From Macrocystis pyrifera (taxonomy: Eukaryota; Sar; Phaeophyceae; Laminariales; Laminariaceae), in assembly GCA_031763025.1 (NCBI GenBank), contig JASSKH010000014.1:10468563-10532562 (forward strand): a stretch of 64,000 nucleotides of DNA. The letters are read 5' to 3'. This document shows, piece after piece, positions 22,105-31,700 of the stretch (positions are counted from its first letter, which is position 1; every line of letters begins with the position of its first letter). The notes beneath the pieces are model-generated. The model was not told the origin of the DNA. It searched no databases and worked only from the letters and a program-made list of their open reading frames with translations. The translations under genes and the position numbers were made by a program.

Positions 22105-22732
22105 TATCGGTGCCGCCACCTGGAAAGGCACAGACCTAGAGGGACCTGGTTGTCGTCTCCCTCCCGCATGGGAGACAACAACAACGGCCCCACCAGGTAC
22201 AGACCCCTCCCACTCAATTCAGATATCTAATTATCGGTGCCGCCACCTGGAAAGGCACAGACCTAGAGGGACCTGGTTGTCGTCTCCCTCCCGCATGGGA
22301 GACAACAACAACGGCCCCACCAGGTACAGACCCCTCCCACTCAATTCAGATATCTAATTATCGGTGCCGCCACCTGGAAAGGCACAGACCTAGAGGGACC
22401 TGGTTGTCGTCTCCCTCCCGCATGGGAGACAACAACAACGGCCCCACCAGGTGCAGACCCCTCCCACTCAATTCAGGTATCTAATTATCGGTACCGCCAC
22501 CTGGAAAGGCACAGACCTAGAGGGACCTGGTTGTCGTCTCCCTCACGCATGGGAGACAACAACAACGGCCCCACCAGGTACAGACCCCTCCCACTCAGTG
22601 CAGATATCTAATTATCGGTACCGCCACCTGGAAAGGCACAGACCTAGAGGGACCTGGTTGTCGTCTCCCTCACGCATGGGAGACAACAACTACGGCCCCA
22701 CCAGGCACAGACCCCTCCCACTCAATTCAGAA
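22105..22732. repeat. 127-bp tandem repeat, five copies, each with a hairpin
   Basis: Units begin at 22105, 22232, 22359, 22486 and 22613, exactly 127 bp apart and nearly identical. Each contains GTTGTCGTCTCCC, an 8-nt loop and GGGAGACAACAAC, a strong stem in RNA or DNA. It lies in the leader of gypsy 1. Confidence 0.95.
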
Positions 22733-24076
22733 CTGAGTGCCTACGCCGCCTGTCGCAGCACAGCTGTAGTGGCAGCAGAACGAGCTGCCCCCGGAAGAGA
22801 CCACAGTAAAGTATTTGAGGCGGCGGGACAGGAAGTGACCAGCGGCCGATGATAGTACTGTAGTAGGTACCAGCACGTTGTCTAGGACAGGCATCGACAC
22901 GTCGGCACAGTTAGTTCAGCATTGATTGAGCCACAAAAAAAACAAAAAAAAAAAAAACAAACAAACAAAAACGGTGACGTGTACAGGACCTACCCTGGTA
23001 GGTGCTATTTTTGTCCACCCGTACCAGCTATACGTTATACTTCTTCAAAGTAGTGATGCCACTAACTGCTGTTCATGTACCCCTATTCGAATGTACACAG
23101 ATATACAATTAAACTAACAAAATCAGTTGAACTCACAGGTGGTATATTTTACTCGTAATACTGTCACATAAAGCACCAAAAACAACAACCAACAACAAAA
23201 CAAAAACAAAAAACAACACGAAAATAACACATGAGGGATCGGAAATCAAGGACGGATACGGCAGCAGTGGTGGAAACCAGGTGCATTCCACATTGCAAAG
23301 CACACGAAAACAGGCCCTAAAAAAAAAGAAAACACCAACAGCAGCCCTATCACAGCTATGTGATCGAAGATTTCGTCGAGTACTTCAGTAGGTACACCAT
23401 GCCGGATACAGTAGTGGAAACACGGTGCACAGCAGTGTACGTCAATAAGCGAAATTAAAAATAAAGGCACCCCAGGTATACTCGACCAGGAAAACGCGCG
23501 TGGGCACATGGTGTATGACAACACTTTGACAAGCGAACAAAACGATCAGGCAAACAGCTCAGTCAAGCCGCATGGTACATCAGAACAGCACCACGGAGGG
23601 TTTCGCCTCTGGATTATCGCTGACCGCGGTGCGTACAACACCGCAGCCAGAGTCCCGTACAGCGATGACAACGGCGTGGGGTACACGGCGACAGCAGCAG
23701 ACACAACGCGCACGGGGCAACCGAAAACGGCCTGGGAGTCACTAAAGTGAGCACACCCGGCCGCGCTGCGCAAACCACACATCACATCACGTCGGACTTC
23801 TGCTTTTCATTCATTTTTCTCGCTGCCGGTGGAAAGAGGGGGCGGGGGCCTAACGAGTGTGCTGCAACTTTTTGGACTCCCACCTGAGCCATAAGGCAAG
23901 CACAAGAAAAAAAAAGCAAGCGGAACTGGAGGGCGATGGCGTGAGAGCAGAGAGATTGACACACTCCAGGAGCCCCGTGTGCTCCTGGGTGTGCCTTCCA
24001 CCCAAAATCGAAATTTATCCGGAGAGAAAAAAAAAAAAAAAAACTCAGCCGTCCGGTGCCCCTGCAGGACACCAGC

Positions 24077-24217
24077 ATGGCCATCAGTATGGGAACAGTA
24101 CAGTTGCCCGGCGGAGGCAACCCAGACATGGGTGGCTACATGAAGAAGGAGTATGCCATCGCATCGTCAACTTACAGCTCGCGCCAAGGGCACTTGCGCG
24201 CGAGAGCAGGAGAATAG
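24077..24217 (+). CDS. Small unrecognised plus-strand frame in gypsy 1 leader
   Basis: ATG 24077 to TAG 24217, 46 residues, starting MAISMGTVQLPGGGNPDMGG and containing GYMKKEYAIASSTYSSRQGH. It is antisense to the element and not low-complexity. No family is recognised. It may be captured host sequence or chance. Confidence 0.2.
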   Translation: MAISMGTVQLPGGGNPDMGGYMKKEYAIASSTYSSRQGHLRARAGE

Positions 24218-24394
24218 AGGTGGCGTGAGACACCAGGCGCGCGCGGGCAAAGAAGCAAACAACAAGAAAACAAACAAAAACAAAACAAAACAACAAAAAC
24301 TACAGCACGCAGGGGCAAGACCGAGGGTCTCGTGGGAACAACAAAAGACGAGCACAGACAGAGTGGCGTAGAACGATTCCTAGTACGTGCAAGC

Positions 24395-24416
24395 GCGTGT
24401 CTCGGATTGGACACCA
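24395..24416 (-). other. Primer-binding site of gypsy 1
   Basis: On the minus strand TGGTGTCCAATCCGAGAC follows the 5' LTR end (CATATCA) without a gap. TGG complements the tRNA CCA end. The tRNA species is not assigned. Confidence 0.75.
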
Positions 24417-24862
24417 TGATATGGATCGGGAGCGTATAGGTCATGAGGTCTTGGGTCAGGATGAGGCAAGCAGCACGGGCATGAGCCTATTTTAAGAAAT
24501 CAGCCGTCGACAGTCCGCTTCAGATACAGGATAGAACAGGATTACAACACATGCCTAAAATATACAAATAGTAAGACCAACCTCAAGTCTGGCCACGATC
24601 CAACCGAGTCGAGACGTGGGCTCGCACGTGTCCCAGAGGGGTATAGCGTGCTTCTGACGCTAGGGAGAAGGTCTCCCAGGTATGTAGATGGTAAACTGAT
24701 TGCTTTATACCACAGGTCGAGAGCAAAGACCACAAGTGGCAAGATGGATTGGTCCGAAAGGGAAACCATCCACAAATTGGGGGGGGGCCGTAAATGACGC
24801 GGCCCCTACCGATACAAAAATGCATGCCGTCGTAACTCCTGAAACGGTCCTGAACCGTAACA
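24417..24862 (-). repeat. 5' LTR of gypsy 1
   Basis: 446 bp, partner of 15488-15933, followed by the GATA duplication. Confidence 0.95.
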
Positions 24863-24960
24863 GATAGTCACCTGGAGAGCAGCAGTCAAGCAGCGAATGA
24901 GTATATGCGTCCTGGGGAGGGTTTTTACTATCGGAAAATGCCAGGTTTTCTCTGCCCAGT

Positions 24961-25445
24961 TTAGTTTGCATAGTGCATCTCGAATCCACCGCTTAGGATG
25001 CATGTATCAGTTCTCGGAGAGCAATCGCAATTCCTGCAGGCAAAGCACTCATGATCGGAGCCAACGCTCCGGGGTCCTTTCGGCACGATGTAACAAAGAC
25101 CAGTTTTCACATCAAGGTTTATATTCTTTTCTAAAGTTCTAGCCCGCTCTATGCTGGGTGTACATGCCACGCTCACACTCTGCTCTAGTTCATGCACAGA
25201 CTATTCTTTCTTTGTCTTTTTGTTTTTAGCTCTATTAATAGGGTGTAAATGTAACAGCATGGACACGTTCATGGTGTCATTCATTTGCGATTGGTACGGG
25301 ATGGTATCCACCATATCGAATAGCTCGTTAAAACCGTTTCTCTCACCTACCGGTACGGCACTATTTCGTACTTGTTTGTTTGCTCCAGTCGCGATGTATT
25401 TTAGTTTTACAGCCTGTTCTGTGACCACCGGTGGGATTTCAGGAG
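24961..25445 (-). pseudogene. Protein-like remnant in the large element
   Basis: One minus-strand frame runs from about 25445 to 24961 with a single in-frame TAG near 25199. It reads TPEIPPVVTEQAVKLKYIAT, then VPVGERNGFNELFDMVDTIP, and after the stop LCYIVPKGPRSVGSDHECFA with cysteines CRNCDC. Composition is protein-like, not repetitive. I do not recognise the family. Lying on the coding strand of the large element, it may be a fragment of that element's own protein. Confidence 0.35.
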
Positions 25446-25449
25446 TTTG

Positions 25450-26630
25450 AGTTACTATTGTTATTGTGTGAGAACATCACACGAAATGCGTACTACAATA
25501 GTATGTATTTGACCACCCCACATTCTTGGAGTTACAGCGTTTACCTGCTGGTCAGATTCGTTCTCGGACAACCCAATCTTCAGATGATACTTACGCAAGG
25601 GGTGGACCTAACAACAGGCAGTGTATTCTTCAAACCAAACCGATCTTGAAACCCCTCTACGCCCACCGACCATGCAGTGTTTCTTCGTACGCGTTTGCTG
25701 ATTTTTCACACCAGGTACCTTATATTTTTTTCGTTACGTAGTTATGTATGTACGATACAGATATATCATTGATTTCCATCCCATTTGTTATCTTCGCTCT
25801 TTTTTCTCTATCCCTCCTACGTATAGACATCCGGTGTCACACAGCAAGCTCTTTATTCCTCTCCCCGATGTGGTCTGTCCCTTGGGTTTTATTGCGGAAA
25901 TACTTCAGTTCTTCGTTGCGCCTACACTCGTTAGGCGATCTCAGCAGTTGATTCCACACCTTTTTGTTGTATATATTGCGTGAATCCCCGCCTCATCCAT
26001 CTTGAGATTCGAGCTCCATGGTTCAACGCTAAAAACCGAAGCGATACTCTAGACCACGCGGGCCTTTAGATGAAAAGAATAGGCCAACCATATCAAAACC
26101 AACGAAACTCTTTCAGGGCACGACCCAGATCGGGTATACGTATGTATATATAAGGTCGAACCCTAATAAATACCATGGTATCATCTTTGTGTTTCTGTGC
26201 GGACATTATTAACGTAATCTACAGCAGATAATAATGCTTCAATCGAATTTTTGGCCATGGACGGAGAAGTACAACATTAATAGTATCGTACGAAGCTCAT
26301 GCACAGCAGTAATTATCTCATTGCTCACTTCCTCGCCGTAGTGGACAGAATTATACGGGGTATCTGCCAAGAGTAAACTGGGGCTGTGTGATACCGCTCG
26401 GTATGCTGAAGATACTGCTTGCTGTATATTGTAGAATATGAATGAAAGCAACATACTTTGCAATCAGCATGAATAATGTGCGATCGTACGGATGTAAAAA
26501 CCTTCTTATAACACTACTGGATGTAGAATGTATGGAGACCCCACGGATATGAGTCGTAGGGGTACGTACTTCCTTTATGTGTGTGCCATACCGTTCTATA
26601 TACCCAAATACATCTGTCCAACCCAGTGTC
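25450..26630. other. Unassigned part of the large element
   Basis: AT-richer. Minus-strand frames such as 26239-26463 are short and unrecognised. No repeat structure seen. Confidence 0.45.
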
Positions 26631-26659
26631 CGTTCTGATTTATTATTATTTGCAGACAA

Positions 26660-26815
26660 AGCAATGAGTAAAGCAAGAAAGCAAGGGAAATGCCAGCATA
26701 CCGGTGAATACCGGGTAAAGCAAGTGAATTGCCAATGTACCGGGTACGAGAATACCGTAACGGGTAGAACAAGTGAAATGCCAACGTACCGGGTACGAGA
26801 AGACCACAACACCAG
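26660..26815 (+). repeat. Short tandem repeat with GTACCGGGTACGAG
   Basis: Three degenerate units of about 50-60 bp with GCAAGTGAAATGCCAACGTA and CCGGGTACGAGAA variants. One related unit occurs again at 32289-32325. Confidence 0.65.
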
Positions 26816-26920
26816 CTATGCTGTGAACATATGAGTCGTTGTATAGTTCTCAGTTTCAACGTAGCTTTCATGCGGTGTTTTCACCCGAATAAAAACCTGA
26901 TTGCTGTACTGGACAGCTGA

Positions 26921-27222
26921 CCGGTTTCACTGCAGTACTTCATGCTGGGAGGCAGCAGTGTTGATACTTTGCTGCGGCAGCATTATGGGACACTATATTA
27001 GGGCCCAGGATCGAGGGAGATCTTGCCGTACGACCTATAGTATCATCAACTGTTACAGTTAATTTCTTCATAGTAGTATGAATACCATATTGAACGGCTT
27101 CACAACAGTACTTTATGCCGAGAGGCAGTGGTGTTGATGCTTTGCTGCGGTAGTAAGGGACAACTATCGTAAGGCCCAAGGATCGAGGGAGATCTTGCCG
27201 TACGACCAATAGTATTATTACC
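26921..27222 (+). repeat. Two-copy tandem repeat of about 170 bp
   Basis: Copies near 26921-27050 and 27090-27222 share CAGTACTTyATGC, GTGTTGATrCTTTGCTGCGG and GAGATCTTGCCGTACGACC. The last word links them to the next array. Confidence 0.7.
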
Positions 27223-27493
27223 CCATATATTTATATACATCCTCCAGGTTGTTTGTTGTCTTGAGTTTTTAGACCAACGTCTACCCAGCTTCACTCTGTT
27301 CATCCAGCTTCAAGTATGCCCCGTGTGAATATGGTGTATGTGTGTGTTTTTCACATTAAACCGTTCTTCCACTCGTCGACATCCAGCAATAGTGTCCGTG
27401 CTGATTCTTCACCCTAGATATATACATACGGGTGTTGTGTAGTGCATTCAGCAGATACTGCTGTGTAGGTACTGTTTCGACGAGTCAACATGA

Positions 27494-27826
27494 TAACCCG
27501 TCGAGATGGGAAGAGAGATAGGCTCAAGGGTCCCTCGGGATCTTGCCATACAATTTTAGTATCATGGATATATTGTATACGTCCTCTATGTACGTTTGTG
27601 CAAAAAGCAGATGTACTGCGAGCCAAAGGGTCCCTCGGGATCTAGCCGTACAGCAGTTTTAGTATTATGGACATATTGTATACGTCCTCTCCTCTATGTA
27701 CGTATGTGTCAAAAGCGTGCTGCGAGCCACCTGCGAGCCAAAGGGTCCTTCGGGATCTTGCCGTACAGTTTTTGTATTATGGGTATATTGTATACGTCCT
27801 TTATGTACGTATGTATGTGTAAAAAG
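27494..27826 (+). repeat. Three-copy tandem repeat of about 115 bp, cut by hAT insertion
   Basis: Units contain AAAGGGTCCCTCGGGATCT, TTTTAGTATTATGG, CATATTGTATACGTCCTCT and TATGTACGT, followed by AAAAAGC. The third unit is interrupted at 27827 by the hAT element and resumes at 29076. Confidence 0.8.
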
Positions 27827-29075
27827 CAAGGGTGTGTTCGGTACGGTACTACCGAAGCCTACCGGCGGTAAAATACCGCCGGTATACCTGTACCGAGAGG
27901 ATTCGGTACGTTCGGTCTGGAGTTCTATACCGTACCGACAATTTCGGTACGTTCGGTCTGGAGTTCTATACCCTACCGAACATTTCGGTACGTTCGGCAC
28001 GATGTCCGTACCCTTACCGGCGGTATCGGTATGATACACCGTACCGATACCGAGAAGCTCGGTATGTTCGGTACGATGCCCATACCGGTACCGAGAATTT
28101 CGGTACGTTCGGTACCATGTCCATACCCTTACCGAGAACCTCGGTACGTTCGGTACCATGTCCATATCGTACCGGCGGTATCGGTATGACACAACGTACC
28201 GATACCGAGTTTATACCCTACCGAGAGTACCGATCCCGGGCTAATCGGGAAGTTAGGCTCGGGACAACCCGGTGCCGGTACAGTACCGCCACACACATAG
28301 CACGCAGCAGCACAGCAGCACAGCAGCGTACCCTGTCTCATCGGTACAGCGGCCCTCATGAGCACCACAACACCCCCCCCCAGCAACAACGACAATGATG
28401 ACCCCGCCGCTGGCGACCAAAGCTCATCATCGCCAGCGCCGGCGCCAGCTCCTCCGGAGGCAGACGTTGTCGAGGCAGAGGTCGTGGACGGCGGAGGAGG
28501 CAACAGCAGTGTGCTGACAAAAAAAACAGCAACAATCAAATCATACTCGTTCAGGCAAGACAAATAATACCCGGTGTGGTAAGGCGCCCATCGAACTCTG
28601 GAAATGAATGTGATGACAAAACAAAAAAAAACAAAAAAAAACTGTCGCAGACACACACATTCTTGATGGGCAATACCATGGTACTGCTGTGGAGCGACGC
28701 TCGGTTTGACAAATACCGCTGGTATCTGCGGTACGGTACCGGTATGGAGGTCTATACCGTACCGAGAATTTCGGTACGTTCGGTATGGAGTTCTATACCG
28801 TACCGACAATTTCGGTACGTTCGGTCTGGAGTTCTATACCCTACCGAAAACTTCGGTACGTTCGGCACGATGTCCGTACCCTTACCGGCGGTATCGGTAT
28901 GATACACCGTACCGATACCGAGAAGCTCGGTATGTTCGGTACGATGCCCATACCGGTACCGAGAATTTCGGTACGTTCGGTACCATGTCCATACCCTTAC
29001 CGAGAATTTCGGTACGTTCGGTACCATGTCCATACCGGTACCGAGCGTACCCGTACCGTACCGAACACACCCTTG
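27827..29075. mobile_element. Non-autonomous hAT transposon with subterminal minisatellite
   Basis: Perfect 23-bp terminal inverted repeats start CAAGGGTGTGTTCGG at both ends. An exact 8-bp duplication GTAAAAAG flanks it (27819-27826, 29076-29083). Eight-base duplication with CA-ended repeats is the hAT signature. The two subterminal blocks (27840-28215, 28715-29060) are direct-repeat copies of a roughly 42-bp unit rich in TTCGGTACGTTCGGTA. Such repeats serve as transposase-binding sites in hAT elements. No transposase domain is present. Confidence 0.88.
28358..28567 (+). CDS. Small frame inside the hAT element
   Basis: ATG 28358 to TAA 28567, 69 residues: MSTTTPPPSNNDNDD, a Ser/Pro/Ala and acidic stretch, then TATIKSYSFRQDK. 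It sits between the two subterminal blocks, where a transposase would start. It may be the residual N-terminus of the transposase or a captured exon. No zinc finger is visible. Confidence 0.3.
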   Translation: MSTTTPPPSNNDNDDPAAGDQSSSSPAPAPAPPEADVVEAEVVDGGGGNSSVLTKKTATIKSYSFRQDK

Positions 29076-29084
29076 GTAAAAAGC

Positions 29085-31122
29085 ATACTGCGAGCCACCC
29101 CCCCTGTACGCTTGTGGTTTAGTATTCACCAACCCCGGATATCGATAAATCAACCTTGTTCGGGAAATAAATAAACAAAAACTGCAGGTACAGCGTACAG
29201 CAGCAGTATGGTTCCTGTATTTTCTTCCAAATTACATGCACTTAGACTGATATTAATACCAATAGTGCACGGCAGTGCAGGTCGTCAGCAATATTCTTTT
29301 AATCTTTTTGAGCATCGTGCGTAGTGTTTAGACTACTGATAGCATTGTAGAGACGGAGATACGGCTCTTCTGTGTAATTCCGAGTTGAGGCGCCTTTGCT
29401 CCGGGCGGCGGTAGACAAGGTTTCGTGGCATGGTAGGCTCATCAGTAACTACGTCCAGCTTCACACTTAGAACCATCTATGGGAGGCGCTCATCCCGCAA
29501 TGATATTCAAAAGTACTCCCTACTACTGCTGTTTCGATACCAGCAGCGAGATATTCTTCAACACCAGTACATGTGATATATGACAACGAAAATACTGACG
29601 GTTGATCAGGTTGGGCTGACTAATTGAGTCGTACATATGTTGACAGCCCACAGCAATGCTTTCCATGGTAGTCTAAATGAATACAGCACATCAATCAATT
29701 TACTACTCGGATTCCATGCCTTTCCGAACACACCGGGCAGCTCGTCACTGGTATGCGCTATGTCATGCTTGCTACCGGTATCTCATTAGGTCCATGTCCC
29801 TGGTCTTACATCGGTGGTCCCGCATATTACGGCATGCGCTGCGCGAGTTTTCTAGCTTTGGTGCGTGACTTGAAGTCTAAGTCAATCAGGCAGGGCAACA
29901 CAGCAGCCTACCCCCCCCCCCCCCCCATTTTTTTTTTTTTTTTTTTGCGCTCGAGGAAAAACGTACAGCAAGAATAATACGTATAGCATTTTTGACTGTG
30001 GATACGACATCAGAAAAAGAGAAGGATTTCCACGGTTGTGTTTCACCCGCTCCATACCTGTTGCCCTGGTACTACTCAGGTTGGGCTGCATCTATATATC
30101 TAGCCCGAGCCCTCTGGACACAGCAAGCCACACCTTGCTCCGTTGTGTGCAAGCTCATCATCGTCCAGCTGAAACTATGTCACCCCGTGTGGCCCGTGCC
30201 CCCCGAGGGCTTGCGTAGCCGATCTTCAACTGCTCCAGTTTTTTTTTTGGTCATTTCCTCTTGTACTTGGCTTTCAGTCCTCCAGGTGTTGTACCTGATA
30301 CTCGAGCGCAACGCTCGGTTGGTATACAACACAGAAAATGGTACGACCGGAGACATCGAAGAGGGTCAAACGTGCATCGGACTTTCCATTTGGTGTGCAT
30401 AATACGACGATTGGTCTACTATTACTGATGTAGTCTACAAACATCGCGGCAAGAATACTAGTGACCAAAGTATACGTAGTTTTCTCGAAAGTTCTATGTT
30501 TGCCAGCCGACAATGCACGGTGTTGTCCAGGTGTTCATGGTTCTATAGGGTTACGTACGCCCAAACGGCGTAAGGCTCAACGTTGATAGTTTCCGGTATC
30601 ACCTAACCAGGCAAACGGTACACGAGAGTATGCGTGCATTAGTACGTACGGCACCTTTGGCTTGTATCGATACCTGTCGATTGCATTCGGTTTTGAAGAC
30701 AATAAGTGGTCTATAGCATGCAGTCATTTATTAACGAACATGCATGTGTGTGCGATCATGAACAACGAGCGAACAGACGAGCACGAGCAACAGGAAACGG
30801 AGCACGAGCAACGAGTATGCCTGCATGCATTGACCAGATAAGTATCTTCAAAGCCTCACGAAACAAACAAGCAGAGCACCATTGGCAGCGTGAATACATA
30901 ACAGCATATTGCACGTATCACCATCATACGAGGCAGGCAACAACGAAAACATGTGGATGTATGCATATACCAAGTAACTGGTACCTGGTATGCAAATAAA
31001 GTATTATGCAAGATCAAACGTGGGGTTATACAAAGAACACGATGACATTCTTTCACACGTTTGCTAACGCGCCGATCTCTTGCAAACGTTTTGCGAACAC
31101 TCCGATCTCCTGCAATGCACTT
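29085..31122. other. 5' part of the large element, unrecognised
   Basis: No domain recognised. C16-A-T19 homopolymer block at 29911-29946. A minus-strand frame of 79 codons at 30274-30513 (TYTLVTSILAAMFVDYISNS) is protein-like but unassigned. Confidence 0.4.
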
Positions 31123-31142
31123 CGATCTCCCTGGGTTCACCA
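31123..31142 (-). other. Primer-binding site of the large element
   Basis: On the minus strand TGGTGAACCCAGGGAGATC directly follows the 5' LTR. Read on plus, TTCGATCTCCC plus GGGTTCACCA looks like the T-loop, T-stem and acceptor end of a tRNA, one base short of canonical spacing. Confidence 0.8.
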
Positions 31143-31696
31143 TGTTACAGCAGGGTACAGCTCTCAGACCGTAAAAAGGACCTGCGCTCGTTAGATATCT
31201 GAGGCCGGCTCACCTGTTGTTTGGGAGTTCGAGGAAGTGCCTTCAAGCAGTAATGATCGGGTCACGCAGAACGTGGATCGATGCAATGCAGTAAATGCAA
31301 GCAGTCAGCGTGAACACTCAACGAAGCATCACAGACACGATGACGGACATGACGGGCAAGGCAGGGCCCAAGGGGCTGGGGGTTGATAGGACAGGTATCA
31401 CAGATCACTTGGCTTTGACTTTCTTTCTTCACTCTTGGTGGTGTTTTGTAAACACCGGGTGGTCCCGGAACCTCGTTACTGGCTCTGTAGCTGAGACCGA
31501 AGGCGTTCCCACACCGGGGACCCTCCCTGCCCCTATAAGATCCACCCAGAGGATGCTAACCAAAGCTTGCCCTCTGCCACCCGACGCGTGACCCCGATCA
31601 GGACAGTGGTCTCGCGCCGTATTATCCTCCCCATAGCGCTGGTCACGACAGTCACAGCGCTATGAACCTCCCTCCCTGGCGCCACCCGCTGTAACA
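31143..31696 (-). repeat. 5' LTR (minus-strand order) of the large element
   Basis: TGTTACAGCAGGG...CCGCTGTAACA, 554 bp, followed by TATG. Confidence 0.9.
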
Positions 31697-31700
31697 TATG

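Larger units (their letters stand above)
21719..24416 (-). other. Long 5' leader of gypsy 1
   Basis: About 2.7 kb between primer-binding site and gag start, unusually long. It contains A-rich homopolymer stretches on plus (U-rich in the element's RNA) at 21727-21990, 22936-22972 and 23165-23230, the five-copy 127-bp hairpin repeat, and no gag-pol frame. A TA microsatellite lies near 21860-21892. Confidence 0.7.
15488..24862 (-). mobile_element. Young Ty3/gypsy LTR retrotransposon nested in the large element
   Basis: LTRs of 446 bp each (15488-15933, 24417-24862) look identical base for base. They are flanked by a 4-bp duplication GATA (15484-15487, 24863-24866). The primer-binding site and polypurine tract are in place, and pol is an uninterrupted 1294-codon frame on the minus strand. 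Order is leader, short gag remnant, pol with RT, RNase H and integrase, then a Tudor-like tail. Gag capsid, nucleocapsid and protease motifs are missing, so movement would need help in trans. Identical LTRs indicate a recent insertion. Confidence 0.93.
12489..31696 (-). mobile_element. Very large LTR element without gag-pol (LARD-like), host to nested insertions
   Basis: LTRs at 12489-13052 (564 bp) and 31143-31696 (554 bp) are nearly identical and in direct orientation, with TGTT...AACA ends. The outer flanks share TATG (12485-12488, 31697-31700), a 4-bp duplication. On the minus strand a primer-binding site starts with TGG directly after the right LTR, and a G10 polypurine tract abuts the left LTR. 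All four signals agree, so these are two ends of one element and not two solo LTRs. Without the nested gypsy (9.4 kb) and hAT (1.25 kb) copies the element is about 8.6 kb, and no polymerase or integrase motif was found in that part. Confidence 0.85.

Noticed and set aside
22105-22732. CRISPR-like array
   Set aside because: Units are contiguous 127-bp tandem copies without variable spacers, in a eukaryotic retrotransposon leader.
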